From assembly GCA_029204225.1 (NCBI GenBank), contig CM055101.1, positions 34,973,683-35,037,682 of the forward strand: a DNA stretch of 64,000 bases, read 5' to 3'. This DNA is from Diphasiastrum complanatum (Eukaryota > Streptophyta > Lycopodiopsida > Lycopodiales > Lycopodiaceae). The translations under genes were made by a program, and so were the position numbers. The notes under the pieces were generated by a model. The model saw nothing but the letters and a program-made list of their open reading frames with translations, had not been told where the DNA came from and ran no database searches. Positions 50,634-60,850 of the stretch are shown here, piece by piece (the stretch's first letter is position 1; the number at the start of each line of letters is the position of its first letter).

Positions 50634-51075
50634 AAATCTAGCTTGGTATTTTTTATGATAGAAGTTTGTAAGTGAATCTCACATGTGTGGAGGGTTCCCA
50701 CGTGTGGAGAATTGTAAAGTAAATCAAAATGTTTGATATAGGGGTCTCATAGAATCTCATAGTCAAGCATTTAGGTGTAGGATGTTGATAGGGTCAAATT
50801 TGGCATAGATGGCAAATTATCCATTTCCACTTGTAATGCCACTATTGAGCCAAAATAGAGTAGGAGGCCAAGCTCGTGCCAATTAGAGTGTAGACAAGTG
50901 TAATGCTTTTTGATGAAGTTTAAGAGGTCCAATAGGATTTAGAGGTAGAACCATGAGTGGTCCAATAGAATTTGAGGTTTGCTTGAAAATGGTCCAATAG
51001 AATTTAGAGGTGCATGGATCAATGGTCCAATAGGATTAAGAGGTGGCAAAGTGTGGTCCAATCATAGTTAAGCAT
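50634..51075 (+). repeat. LTR-like piece, plus orientation (54 kb LTR family)
   Basis: It starts near TGTAAGTGAATCTCACATGTG. It contains five variants of A(G/A)(A/T)GGTCCAATAG(A/G)ATTTAGAGG (50920-51060), the reverse of the TCCTATTGGACC-type blocks in the LTRs at 9905 and 54263. Together with the DUF7869 fragment it interrupts copia coding sequence. Confidence 0.5.
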
Positions 51076-51079
51076 AGTG

Positions 51080-51595
51080 GTAGCTCATTGGCCATTGTCT
51101 TGCTCTTATCAAATCTGACATCTCTTACTGTTTTCATAGTGTTCGTGTCTGGCATATAGACTCTGTAGTATGACGAATTGTTGTCATAACCTACCAGAAA
51201 TCCTTGTTCAGCTTTCTCATCAAGCTTCTTTCGAAGCTTATCAGGAATATGTGCATAACTTGCACAGCCAAAGATTCTGATGTGAGACAGGTTGGGCTTT
51301 CTACCCCACCGTAATTCATGTGGTGTCGTGTGAGGGACACCAAACTTCCCTGTCCTGTTTTGGTTGTATGCAGTAGTAGCTACTGCTTTAGCCCACAGTA
51401 CTCTTGGAGCCTTCGAGTAGGCCGTCATGCATCTGGACACTTCCATCAGGGTCCTATTCTTCTTTTTCACAACACCGTTGTGATGCAGTGTGTAGGCTGC
51501 TTCTATGAATGATGCCACGATCATTGCAGAAGTCAATGAAGTGATTCGAGATGTATTCGCCACCTCTATCTGTCGGCTGCAAGAAAACAAAAGAA
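51080..51595 (-). pseudogene. Copia integrase fragment
   Basis: Right to left: PTDRGGEYISNHFIDFCNDR (51590-51530), an internal frameshift, NRTLMEVSRCMTAYSKAP, LWAKAVATTAYNQNRT, PHELRWGRKPNLSHIRIFGC, YAHIPDKLRKKLDEK and TVRDVRFDKSK. It continues on the other side of the insertion at 50160. The N-terminal integrase core is missing beyond 51595. Confidence 0.85.
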
Positions 51596-51599
51596 GAAG

Positions 51600-52088
51600 A
51601 TGGCTGGATACGAAGATGTTCCATCTCATAGTGCAGACAATGGAGATGAAAAAAAAGACAGCCTCCAACCGAGACATACCCGCCATCGACGAATCTCACA
51701 TGTTGCCTCCTCTCCTCAGCACGAGATCTTGGACATGCAGCTCCTAGTGCAATCACTTACTCGACGTTCCAGATCTTCGTCCCCATCGGGACCACCTCCA
51801 GTTCCTATAGCTTCTATGGTGGCCATCCACCCACAGGCAACAGTTTCAGGGGAGGTAGAAAGGGAGCAGCCTACAACTACACGAGCAGAAGACACAATTG
51901 CAGCTGATCCCACTCACGAAGACACAACAAAAGGAATAAGAGAAGCTGAATCTGATCAAGTGTCGCAAGTAATAGTGATGGAAGGCTTTCCAGCACAGAC
52001 TAGTGATGTATATGTTGGTGGTATAGCCTTGGAAATTTTGGTGGTATATGTTGGATTTATTCATTCTATCCCTAAATCCCATGGTTAA
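51600..52088 (+). other. Unidentified open frame (162 codons)
   Basis: The product would be hydrophilic: SLTRRSRSSSPSGPPPVP, then EREQPTTTRAEDTIAADPTHE, ending GFPAQTSDVYVGGIALEILV. I recognise no family. Its last part (51982-52028) is repeated at 39985-40045, so it belongs to some dispersed element. It starts exactly where the copia integrase homology stops. It could be a captured host exon or the disordered region of an unknown transposon protein. Confidence 0.3.
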
Positions 52089-52194
52089 TCTAGATTCATT
52101 CATGAGTTGAACTATCAAGGGAGTCTCGATGGTCAAATTGTCCAAGGAAGTCAAACTGTCGAAGGAGTATGGAGTGTTGACTATCCACAAACGC

Positions 52195-52233
52195 TCGAAT
52201 GTTCGATTCGAACAACTCGAATCGAACATTTGA
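52195..52233. repeat. 17-bp inverted repeat, 5-nt loop
   Basis: TCGAATGTTCGATTCGA (52195-52211), loop ACAAC, then TCGAATCGAACATTTGA (52217-52233). There is one mismatch. Confidence 0.85.
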
Positions 52234-52737
52234 ATCCTTGTTACCTCTAGCTATTTGACTCCAACTCGAATCCACAAATTGTCGACTGTTCTACTCTTGT
52301 GAAAAAATGACAAGGCCCTAATGGCCATGTCTTCCTCCTTGTCTCTCTCTCAGGCCCCCATGTCTGCTCGCAAAAAAGTCGATTTCCAAGGTTTCCTGCA
52401 AAGTGGAAGTATATATGTATTTTTTGTCAAATTGTTACAACAATCACTTATAAAATCATAAACAGATTTACTTACATTTCAATAAAATGATTGTTATGAA
52501 ATCACTAATCTAGAGAAGCATTAAGTTACCATATCTTGTTCATTAGCTTGAAAAGACTAGTAAAGCATGTAAATTATGACCACCCACAATTGTTGATGGT
52601 TGGTTGGGTGCAATAGTATGTGTGGCCGCTAGAAAATACTTCTTCTGAAAAATTTAAAATTCCTCCTCACTTGGCATATTGGCCTCATATGCCTTGCTCT
52701 CAGCATTGTTGGAAGGGCATCTGTTCCAGTGACCCAT
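52234..52737. other. No gene recognised
   Basis: Nothing supported apart from the end of the hairpin region. Confidence 0.3.
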
Positions 52738-53139
52738 TCAGTTTGAATCTGCATAGTTGATGCCATCTTTAAGGTTGTCATCATCAAAATTAATAGAGTC
52801 ACCAAACTTTGTAATCATGTTTGAAAGAAGAGATAGCATGTCATCTTCTCTAAGGTCCGTAACATCACCAATATCATTTAGGGACAAAAAAGGAGTGTCA
52901 TTTATAAAGTACATAGGCAGATCCAACAAGATTTTGCTTTGGTCATTCTCACTTATAATAGATAAGAAAGAAATTGACAAAGCACGGGCCCTCGCAGGGT
53001 CATATTCAAAGTCTAACCTTACCTCCTCTTCCTCTCCCTGAACATCATCATCATCAGAGATTAGAGTAGAAATATAAAATGCAAAGGCCATGCCTTTTTT
53101 AACAAAGCTATAAATATGATTGTGCTCTTCACAGAACAC
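52738..53139 (-). other. Unidentified acidic open frame
   Basis: 133 codons on the minus strand, very acidic (ISDDDDVQGEEEEVRLDFEY, NFDDDNLKDGINYADSN). I do not recognise it. It joins the gag frame to its right at about 53140, where gag homology stops, so it may be an exon or element inserted into gag. A spliced origin is possible but no splice pair was established. Confidence 0.25.
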
Positions 53140-53588
53140 AACTCATTTGAACAAATCACACTCTCATCACTCTTTTGATAGCTTTGGAAGATTTGATTCC
53201 TAAGAGTGAGTAGTCCAGAAGTGTTCTTGGCCTCATAAATGGCTTTGAGGGTATCCCAAGCCTCCTTGGCCGAGGTGCAAGTACTAATCTCTCTCAAAAC
53301 TTCATTGGATACATTCATCTTGATGTAGTGAAGGGCCATTCCTAGCCTTTTCTTGTACCTTTGTACTTCTTGGAGTAATTGAGGCTCCTCCTCAAGTCCA
53401 AGTACAATATCCATCACATCTTGGAGAATCAAGATTGATTCCATCCTCACCTTCCAAATAGAATAATTGGAGGTGTTCAATCTATGTCCTTGATCCAAGA
53501 GAAAGGACTCCATGGATTCCATAATCACTTGAGAAATTGACTTGTAATAGATCCAAAAAAACAAGTACAAATGTTGTTTTTTTCTCAA
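53140..53588 (-). pseudogene. Copia gag N-terminal fragment
   Basis: MESMESFLLDQGHRLNTSNYSIWKVRMESILIL, then VQRYKKRLGMALHYIKMNVSN, STCTSAKEAWDTLKAIYEAKN and RNQIFQSYQKSDESV. It aligns residue for residue with the gag of the complete element (ALQCVKMNVSN, ACTSAKEAWESLRSLYESSN). Homology stops after DESV at about 53140. The primer-binding site at 54251 and the LTR beyond it are the 5' end of this element. Confidence 0.8.
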
Positions 53589-54250
53589 AAAATGATTTGA
53601 TGTCCAACCAAAACCAAATTGAGATCTTGCAAATATCTTGAGAGTACAATCTCAATAACTATGAAAATCTTACTAAATCTAGATCTAGCTTCACTTCAAG
53701 AATGAAGCACAACAAGATTTTGATCCACCTTCTTCTTGGCACATGTGAGAGCTCAAGGACACCACAAAAGACTCAAATCTACTTGATTTGAAAGAATCTA
53801 CGTGGCTTTGGACACAAAATCACACCTATATTGCACCTAGACAAGATTGGCAAGCTATAACATGAGTTTTTTTATCAAACAAGCTATATGTGAGTCAACT
53901 TTTGATGTCCAACTAGGTTAGGTGCCCTACCTACCTTGATTCAAATGGATATAACTTCCACAAGACACATCCAATTGAGTGAGACAAATTGCAACACAAA
54001 CTAGACTTCACTAGCTTTCTACCAAGCTATCAACCTTGGAGATGCACCATCAAGTCAAAGTTGACCGATCTCACATGTATTTGAGCACTAAATTCCATAC
54101 AGTACTAGTATGGATCCAATCAAGATAATTTAGATCCCTCTTGATCCAAAAATCCCTATGATAGAAATCGAGATGCAACTACACCCTCCAAAACTATATT
54201 TCAAGCCAAAATCTCATCACATTTGATAGATGCAAATCAATCTTAGGTAG
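53589..54250 (-). other. Leader of the copia gag fragment
   Basis: Untranslated region between primer-binding site and gag; no separate feature. Confidence 0.5.
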
Positions 54251-54262
54251 GCTCTGATACCA
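54251..54262 (-). promoter_or_regulatory. Copia primer-binding site
   Basis: The plus strand reads GCTCTGATACCA, directly followed by the LTR TG at 54263. Confidence 0.85.
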
Positions 54263-54720
54263 TGTGTAATTTTCACATGGGTGAGGATTTCTCAAATAAT
54301 GTGAATGATCTCCTAAGATGTGTGTGATTGCACATAGATCAATCTAGATTGAGATACTAGCATACTAGCTCAAAAATCTAAGGCAAGAGCACTCTACACA
54401 TGCATTTATCATAAACCATTCATCACAAACAATGAAAGGACACTTTTGATGAAAAAAATAAGTATAGATTTGGCTTGCTCTCAGGTAGAGAGATAATGTA
54501 AAATAAAAACTAAGTGTTGGAGCTTGCTACATTAAGATCTTGCAACAAAACACTAAGTGTGGACTCACCCTCACTCACACTCATAGTAGATCGAGATCCA
54601 AGAGTGTGGAAATGAAGCAGAATGATTGGACCTCTAAACACACCACCTCTTCCTATGATTGAACCTCCTACATGCCACCTCTTATAATGATTGTGCCATT
54701 AAGACCTGCATTTTCGATTC
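54263..54720 (-). repeat. Copia 5' LTR (same family as 9905-10600)
   Basis: It starts TGTGTAATTTTCACATGGG. Shared blocks with the 9.9 kb LTR are GATCTCCTAAG, CTCAGGTAGAGAG and the ATTGGACC words near 54630. The right end is estimated, because another LTR must lie between here and 55032. Confidence 0.6.
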
Positions 54721-55032
54721 AAAAAGTAATAAGAAGGGTAATTTTCCCTTCCAACAGAATTTCCCCAAGACATTTTTCAAGAAGATACGTTACATGAATA
54801 TATGCCACTTGAGACACATGATTAGCAAGGTGCCATGAATGACATGATGGATGCATTTTCCACGAACCCACCCAAAGCCACATTGATGAATGAAGAAGCA
54901 ATGATGTGGGGCTTGGCATCTAGACAGTCTACAATTCTCATGTATTTCTGTAGACTATGTGACAATAGACAATAACATGAATGTATCTAGATTATCCATG
55001 AAATTTAGGTAGAGGAGGAATAAATACAACGC
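54721..55032 (-). repeat. Probable 3' LTR of the copia pol fragment to the right
   Basis: Its right edge is defined by the minus-strand polypurine tract AAGGGGGG at 55034-55042, followed by the LTR-like GTTGTATTTATTCC. The left edge is unknown. Confidence 0.4.
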
Positions 55033-56810
55033 CCCCCTTAATTTGGATCCATGAATGCCTTGATCTTCAAACTAAGTGATGCAAGTGATGCACAAAACCT
55101 ATTGTTTGCATCAATGCTCACTACCTTGGTGAATATGTCTAATGTCATATCTTGCATTCAACAATATGTCAAGCTTATCTCTTTGTTGAGAATCTTACTC
55201 TTGACATAGTGATACTTAATCTCATGTGCTTATTCTTAGAATGAAATCTAGGGTTGGCCGATTGAATGGCACTTTGATCTAGGGCAATGGCACTTTGAAT
55301 ACCACATAAGACAAGAGTTGGAGCATACTACTTTAGAAAAATGTCCGATAGCAGATTTTTCAACCACACTGCTTCTTTAGTAGCTTGAGAAGTAACAATA
55401 TACTTTGATTTTGTAGAAGAAAGATGAATAGATGTTTGCTTATGATTATTCCACAGGACCACTATTGAAGAAGAATGTAAATCTAAATGTGGATTTACAA
55501 GTGTCTACATCTCCCGCCCAGCTTGCATTTGTATATTCACTAAGTGCGTGAATCTTGTCATTGTTGACTTCTCCATAACAAATGCATTGGTTCTTTGTAG
55601 CTTGAATGTGCGTCATGAATCTGATGAGTGCATCATGCCAGGGTTAGAATTGGCTCAAGGATCAAAATGCAAAAACGATGTCAGGTTTGGTCCAGACCAT
55701 TGCATATATAAGAGATGCTACCTCAATTGGATCTCTCATTTTTTCGACTTTTTGCTTTGTTTGAGTACACTAGTCCTTTGACAATCATAGGCTTGGGTCC
55801 ACTGGTGAGTGAGCTAGCTTACAATTCATTAGGTTATACCTGATGAATGTGTTATAAATGTATCTCTGCTGAGTGATATAGATCAACCTTCTTGCTCTAT
55901 CTCTATGGATTTGAATTCCTAGACAATAGTGAACTTCACCTAGATCTGTCATATTGAATTTTGAGGATAACATTTGTTTAGCATCTTTTATGAGATTGAC
56001 GCTATTGCTGAAAAGTAGTGTGTCGTCAACATATAAGGTAACAATGATAAAGGCATGCTGCACTGACTTGAAATAGACATTAGAATCGGTAGTGCTTGGT
56101 TTGTAGCCTTGATGGATGAGAAAGTTAATTCTTAGAAACCAAGCTCTAGCAGATTGCTTCAAGTCATAAAGTGCCTTATGGAGTTTATATACATGATTTT
56201 CATAAGCATTGATAATATAACCCTCGAACTACATCATGTAGATATCTTTTCTTATTACTCCATTTAGATAGTCTATCTGTACATCGAGTTGATGTATTGA
56301 GATTGACTGTAGTAGCATATGATATGAGGGTTCTGATCGAAGAATGCTTGATTACAAGACTAAAAGTCTCATTGTAGGTGATGTTTGGGATTTGAATTTT
56401 TTTTCTTTCTACTCGAGCTTTCCTTTGATTGATACTTTCGTCAGCCTTGTATTTGATCTTTAAGACCCATTTACAATCAATTAGGTTTCTAGTGATAGGT
56501 AATTCAACAATTGGCCATGTTTGGTTCTTGATCAAAGAGGCATACTCTTTGTCCATAGCTTCTCTCTAGAGATCAAAGTTTGACTGACTGAGTGCTTCAA
56601 CGACAATAGTCGATTCTTGAATTAGACAGCAGATAGACTCATCAATATACCTTGTAGGTTGTGTGCATACTCTGGTCGATCTTCTTGGAGGTAGCGTAGG
56701 CTGATTATCATGTCCTTGGTTTTGTTGTCCTTGAGTTGCAACATCTTCTTCGAATTCGTTGTCATTAGAGGAGTTCTCAATATCAAAAAGACCCTTTGTA
56801 AAGATACTTT
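55033..56810 (-). pseudogene. Copia reverse transcriptase-RNase H remnant
   Basis: Right to left: a linker with a degenerate basic RSTRVC-like motif (56680), MDKEYASLIKNQTWPIVEL and LIDCKWVLKIKYKADES (56460-56556), a frameshifted middle, then MKQSARAWFLRINFLIHQGY. VTLYVDDTLLFSNSV (intact YVDD, about 56020) and EVHYCLGIQIHRDRARRLIY follow. RNase H follows in broken frames to 55040. It is the same family as 13663-16330. Confidence 0.75.
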
Positions 56811-57227
56811 TATTTTTTTTCTTTAGTTTCGACCGTCACCAGGCCCAATCAAAATGCACAGATTTGAAATCTACGTAACGTAGTTCAAATTAACTAAAAA
56901 ATAAAAATGCAATATAGAAAACTTTGAAATTTGTGTCTGGGCAGCATGGACGTATCCCATTGGTTTCTTTTTCCTGTCCGACACGTGCTAATCTGTCCGA
57001 CGTCAATATCTCAAGTTAAATTTACTTTACTATGCTGGTTAGTATAATAAAAATTCTAACTATACTAGTTACAGTTATAGAAATATAGTATGTACAGTTA
57101 CATAAATATGGTATACGCAGTAACTGTGACTATGTTGGCATTCACATTAGATTAAATTTGATATGAAAAACTAAAATCAAGTAACATACCAGAGAGATTT
57201 TTGGCGCCCAAGCTTTGAAAATAGCAA
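56811..57227. other. Upstream region of the Ubl-domain gene
   Basis: Not coding. It contains imperfect repeats of ACAGTTA(C/T)A(T/G)AAATATGGTAT (57060-57125). TTTTTGGCGCCC at 57197-57208 fits an E2F-type core or a gypsy primer-site start; I cannot decide between them. Confidence 0.35.
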
Positions 57228-58596
57228 TGGCGAGGAGACCCGGATCTACAATCGATTCTGTGATTCTTTACAATGAGAAAGATGAAGCTAATAACTGGAA
57301 GCCAACAAAATATATGAAGAACACATGGGTATTGTTGCATCCATCATCAAAGGGCAATTTTTGACAAAAGAAAAGAGCAAAAATGACTTACAAATCTTAT
57401 TGCAAAGCAAAAAATTTGGAGTTTAAGACTACCCTGGGAGGTCAATCGATATCAGAGGTCTTAGTGCAACATGTATATATGCATTTAGAAATCAAAGTAC
57501 ATGATATCAATCCTCATGAACATCAAAACTGTAATTGTAAGTATATCAAAACATATGCACTCTACAGCAATCATAGGTGATTTCCTTTATTGCTCTTCAG
57601 ATTATGATTTAAATGCCTCAACATTGTTTTTTTCTTTCAGATTTATATCCATCATGCATAAGTGAATGGGAGCCCGCACAATCACTTGCAGGAATATTAG
57701 ACGTAATTCACTCTGATGTTGGAAAGCTTCGATACAAAGGAAGAAGTCCAAAGGAACTTGCAGATTGTGGTATCTATTTTTATGAATCTTTATATACGTC
57801 ACAAACAGATGGAGGTTCTGGCAAGCTCGAAGCAATTCCATTGCCTAGTTTTCAAAGTGATGAGTGGCCTACTCCTGACAGCATTGTTTCTGAATCCTTG
57901 AGACGCAAGCTACTCATTGATATTAAAAATGCTATGAAGATAAGCACAAGCTCAAAAATTGTTCACCTAAGTTGGTTTATCTCATTGCATACATTTGTTG
58001 ATTTTTTCTCGAGTGCTAGTGTTCGTAGGACACCAACTTTATTTGTTTGCAAGGATTTATCATATGAGACTTTGTCAGATCTCATGGATCAAGGCTGGGA
58101 TAGTAAAACAAATAATGACATAGAATGCAGGATTAAAAAGTGCTCAATGATCTTTCGTTATCATATTGAAAAGCAAATGCTCAGTCTCACATTTAGCTAC
58201 CACAGATACAAGAAAATTGAAGGTACATGGCTACCACTGGATCAAGAATTTGAACTAAATGGTCACACAAACCGAATGGAGATAAGCATTATCTACAATG
58301 AGAAATATTTGACTATGGTTGAGGTGGAAGAGCACTGGAAGCTTGATTTTATCATAACAGAGCTCATGCTATTACAAACCAATCTACCAACATATTTCAG
58401 ATTTATCATCAACGGAAGACTCGTAAGTACTTTATGTTTATTGCCATTTCAAAATAGAACAAAATAATAGAAAATGTTATCATCTAGAATTGCACATTCA
58501 CTAATATTTGTCATGTCACAGATGAAAAAAAGACAGGAGCGGATAACGTGCTGCAAAGATCTACCTACAACAATCACCATTGTGGGAGAACAATAG
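57228..58596 (+). CDS. Multi-exon gene ending in a ubiquitin-like domain
   Basis: Secure exons are 57383-57536, 57641-58422 and 58522-58596 (TAG). Both introns are GT-AG with good signals (T|GTAAGT...CTTTCAG; CTC|GTAAGT...TCACAG) and keep the frame, giving about 335 residues from the ATG at 57383. An upstream frame (57228-57363, MARRPGSTIDSV) may be an earlier exon, but its joining is unclear. The first 260 residues are not recognised. The last 73 (58276 onward) follow the ubiquitin fold: strand MEISIIYN, strand LTMVEVEE, helix FIITELMLLQT, P, strand FRFIINGR, then TTITIVGE at the end. That places Ile/Leu/Val and the N-G-R turn where ubiquitin has its own core and A-G-K turn. No C-terminal Gly-Gly is present, so it is not an obvious conjugating Ubl. 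The gene is convergent with the histone-ULP1 gene, 247 bp apart. Confidence 0.55.
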
Positions 58597-58842
58597 TTTC
58601 AAATAAACTTTAGTAAAAATCTATGTATACACCCTTTCATTCAATAAATGAAAGCCCAAGTTGGGCATCTGTACATGTATTTTGTGCTCCCAAATTCATA
58701 AACTGGAGCAGCATTTGATATATCAATGTATATTTTTCTATGAGGTCTATACATGTATTTTTGTTCTATGCTATCTATATTTTTTCTGATCTTAATTTAG
58801 TACAACTACATCATCCTTTGCACCATCATCAATAACGGGAGG

Positions 58843-60523
58843 CTAAAGCCTTGCCCGAGCCAGTATACTCAGGATAATTTCTTGTCTAAATCTGTACACC
58901 TGGCTTGATGTGTACTCAGGAAGTGTAAACTACAAAATAGAACATTCATGTACTAGTAATGGCCAATAACATCACCAGAATAGAAAACTAATCATGATTT
59001 CAAAATAAGAATAAACAGAATTTATTACCTTAGAAATATCAACATCTTGTTGAAGGATGAACCACTCAAAAAACAGCTTGGCATTGTACAATGTGTACCA
59101 CCCACAAGTGAATGAATCCTTTTGCTAGGGTGACTGCAAAATAATTCAGCACACAAGAAATCAATTATGAAACATAATGAATTAGATTGAAAATATTTTA
59201 TTAGAATACCGATTTCAAAATGCTATTAAAAAATAAGAGTTTACCTCCAAGCTGACGATCTGCCAATCCACGGAATGGGGAATGTCTGTAGAAATATATA
59301 TTTACTTAGATATGGAATGAATATATCTACATCCTTATGCGTATTTATCGTCGAATTCATCTTGACACAAGAACATTTAATAATATTATTTACAGATCTC
59401 TTAATAGAGATCAGGTTTAAACTCCAGTGGTCACTACAGAATAAGATTGAAAGTACTTTAGCGGCAATTCTGAGAACTATTTAAATTGAAAATGTCAATG
59501 CTAATGCATAAAACAGGAAGAAGCACTTAATATATCTTACTTGGTATGATAAGAAATGACCAAATACTTTGTTGTTGGTGTGAATCCACTTGTCAGACAC
59601 TGTGACAATGTGTCATTATTCTCCTTGAAGGCCTGGAGCAGAAAGGTACTCAGCACCATCAACTCGTTTGATGAATCTCTTGCAATGTCAAATTGCAAGA
59701 GTGTCAGCCCGGACTCTATCACAGGATCACTGATAGAAGCCCATCTGTCTTTGAAATCCAGGCAATCTAGAACTCTAAAATTAATACTAAAATCAAGTTC
59801 TTCTAGTCTAAAACAAAAAGGAGTACCAATTGTATCTATAGCATCCGATATGTCTTTCTCAAATTTAAGATAATCATCCGAATCTATATATGTATAGAAA
59901 TTGGGAGGAGGAGGAGGAGGTGGAAGTGTAGTATCTACAGCAATATTAGGAGTATCCAAAATAGAGGTAGCTATATTTACAGCATTATCAATAGCAGCAT
60001 TATCTACAATGGATTCTGGGATAGGCTTCACTTTCTTAGGAGCATGCTTGGGGGCTGTCTGCTTCCTAGGACGCTTCGTAGGAAGATGAGTCCTATCTAC
60101 ATGAGTTGGTCTAGGAGCAGCAGGCTGAGATACATGTAACCTACAGTACCTATCCCTCATTCTCATCAGAAGCTGAAAATCCTTGGGCATTATGGTAACC
60201 CTCTTGGTATGGATGGCAAGCAAAAAAGAATCCTCAAAAAAAAGACTAATATAGTCTTCAGCAGCCTCCTGAAGGCACTGAAGAGCACTCGGTGTGAATC
60301 TAATGTGTTGTCCGAGATCATTTCTTGTTATGTTTCGGACAGCACGGTAGAATAAAGCTCTTGGGATCAACAGAACTGTTGACCTCTGATACTTGCGTAT
60401 CTCAAAGAGCCACCTGCTGCGGTTGCGCGTTCTAGGTCTAGCAGGGGGTGTGATGGCAACCGTAGGAGATGAGGATGAGCCAAGAGAGAAGAAGTCTCTC
60501 CTTGTCTGCTTTCTCCTATCCAT
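58843..60523 (-). CDS. Histone H3/CENH3-like fold fused to ULP1-like C48 cysteine peptidase
   Basis: Exons are 59541-60523, 59306-59433, 59245-59285, 59029-59124 and 58843-58929 (444 residues). Residues 37-127 are a histone fold: EIRKYQRSTVLLIPRALF, RFTPSALQCLQEAAEDY, then AIHTKRVTIMPKDFQL. The L-L-I-P, A-A-E-D and one-residue-longer loop 1 favour CENH3 over canonical H3. A basic linker (130-170, KRPRKQ, KKVKP) and a seven-proline run (201-207) follow. The C48 part has NDHWSLNLISI (catalytic His, exon 2), MNS where Met/Leu-Asp-Ser is expected (Asp to Asn), VDWQIVSLEQKDSFTCGWYTL (oxyanion Gln and catalytic Cys, exons 3-4) and FRQEIILSILARARL at the end. Introns of 107, 120 and 99 bp are GT-AG. 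The gap between exons 2 and 3 is only 20 nt, so it is either an ultrashort intron or a frameshift. The ATG at 60523 follows an in-frame stop. ULP1 enzymes mature or remove SUMO-like modifiers. Confidence 0.7.
59286..59305 (-). other. 20-nt GT-AG segment inside the ULP1 coding region
   Basis: On the minus strand GTAAATATATATTTCTACAG lies between PYL and IPHSVDW. Removing it restores the peptidase frame exactly. It has GT and CAG ends, but is far below normal plant intron size. Confidence 0.5.
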
Positions 60524-60850
60524 GGGCGTGAACTATGTGATAGCGGACTTGTGCATGAAGGTTAGGATGAGAAGGAAGGGATGATAAAGAACTCGCAGAG
60601 GACCGCTATGTACAAACAGAATGTACGGTATATCGGACCTATGCGAGTCGAATATCAGAGAGAACGATTAGATTTGAGGAAAGACGCACAAGTGCGATAT
60701 GGGGTGACACGTAGGAAGACGTATCGGACTTGTGCGCATGGAAGGTACTAGGAGGAATTTTGATTGTGAAGGGCGCGCACAAATGTGATATGCGGAGCGA
60801 AAAAAAAAAGTGAAAAAAATTCATCAAAATTTGTGATTTTATATCGGGGT
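60524..60850 (-). other. Promoter region of the histone-ULP1 gene
   Basis: No coding motif. Several variants of CGGACTTGTGC(A/G)(T/C)A and of GCACAA(A/G)TG(C/T)GATAT occur in both orientations (60548, 60688, 60728, 60778). They could be binding sites or remnants of a terminal repeat. No clear TATA box was found. Confidence 0.35.

Noticed and set aside
57228-57382. Upstream exon of the Ubl gene joined through a 42-nt GT-AG gap
   Set aside because: The join keeps the frame, but 42 nt is too short for a normal plant intron and the splice signals are weak; the start of that gene is left open.
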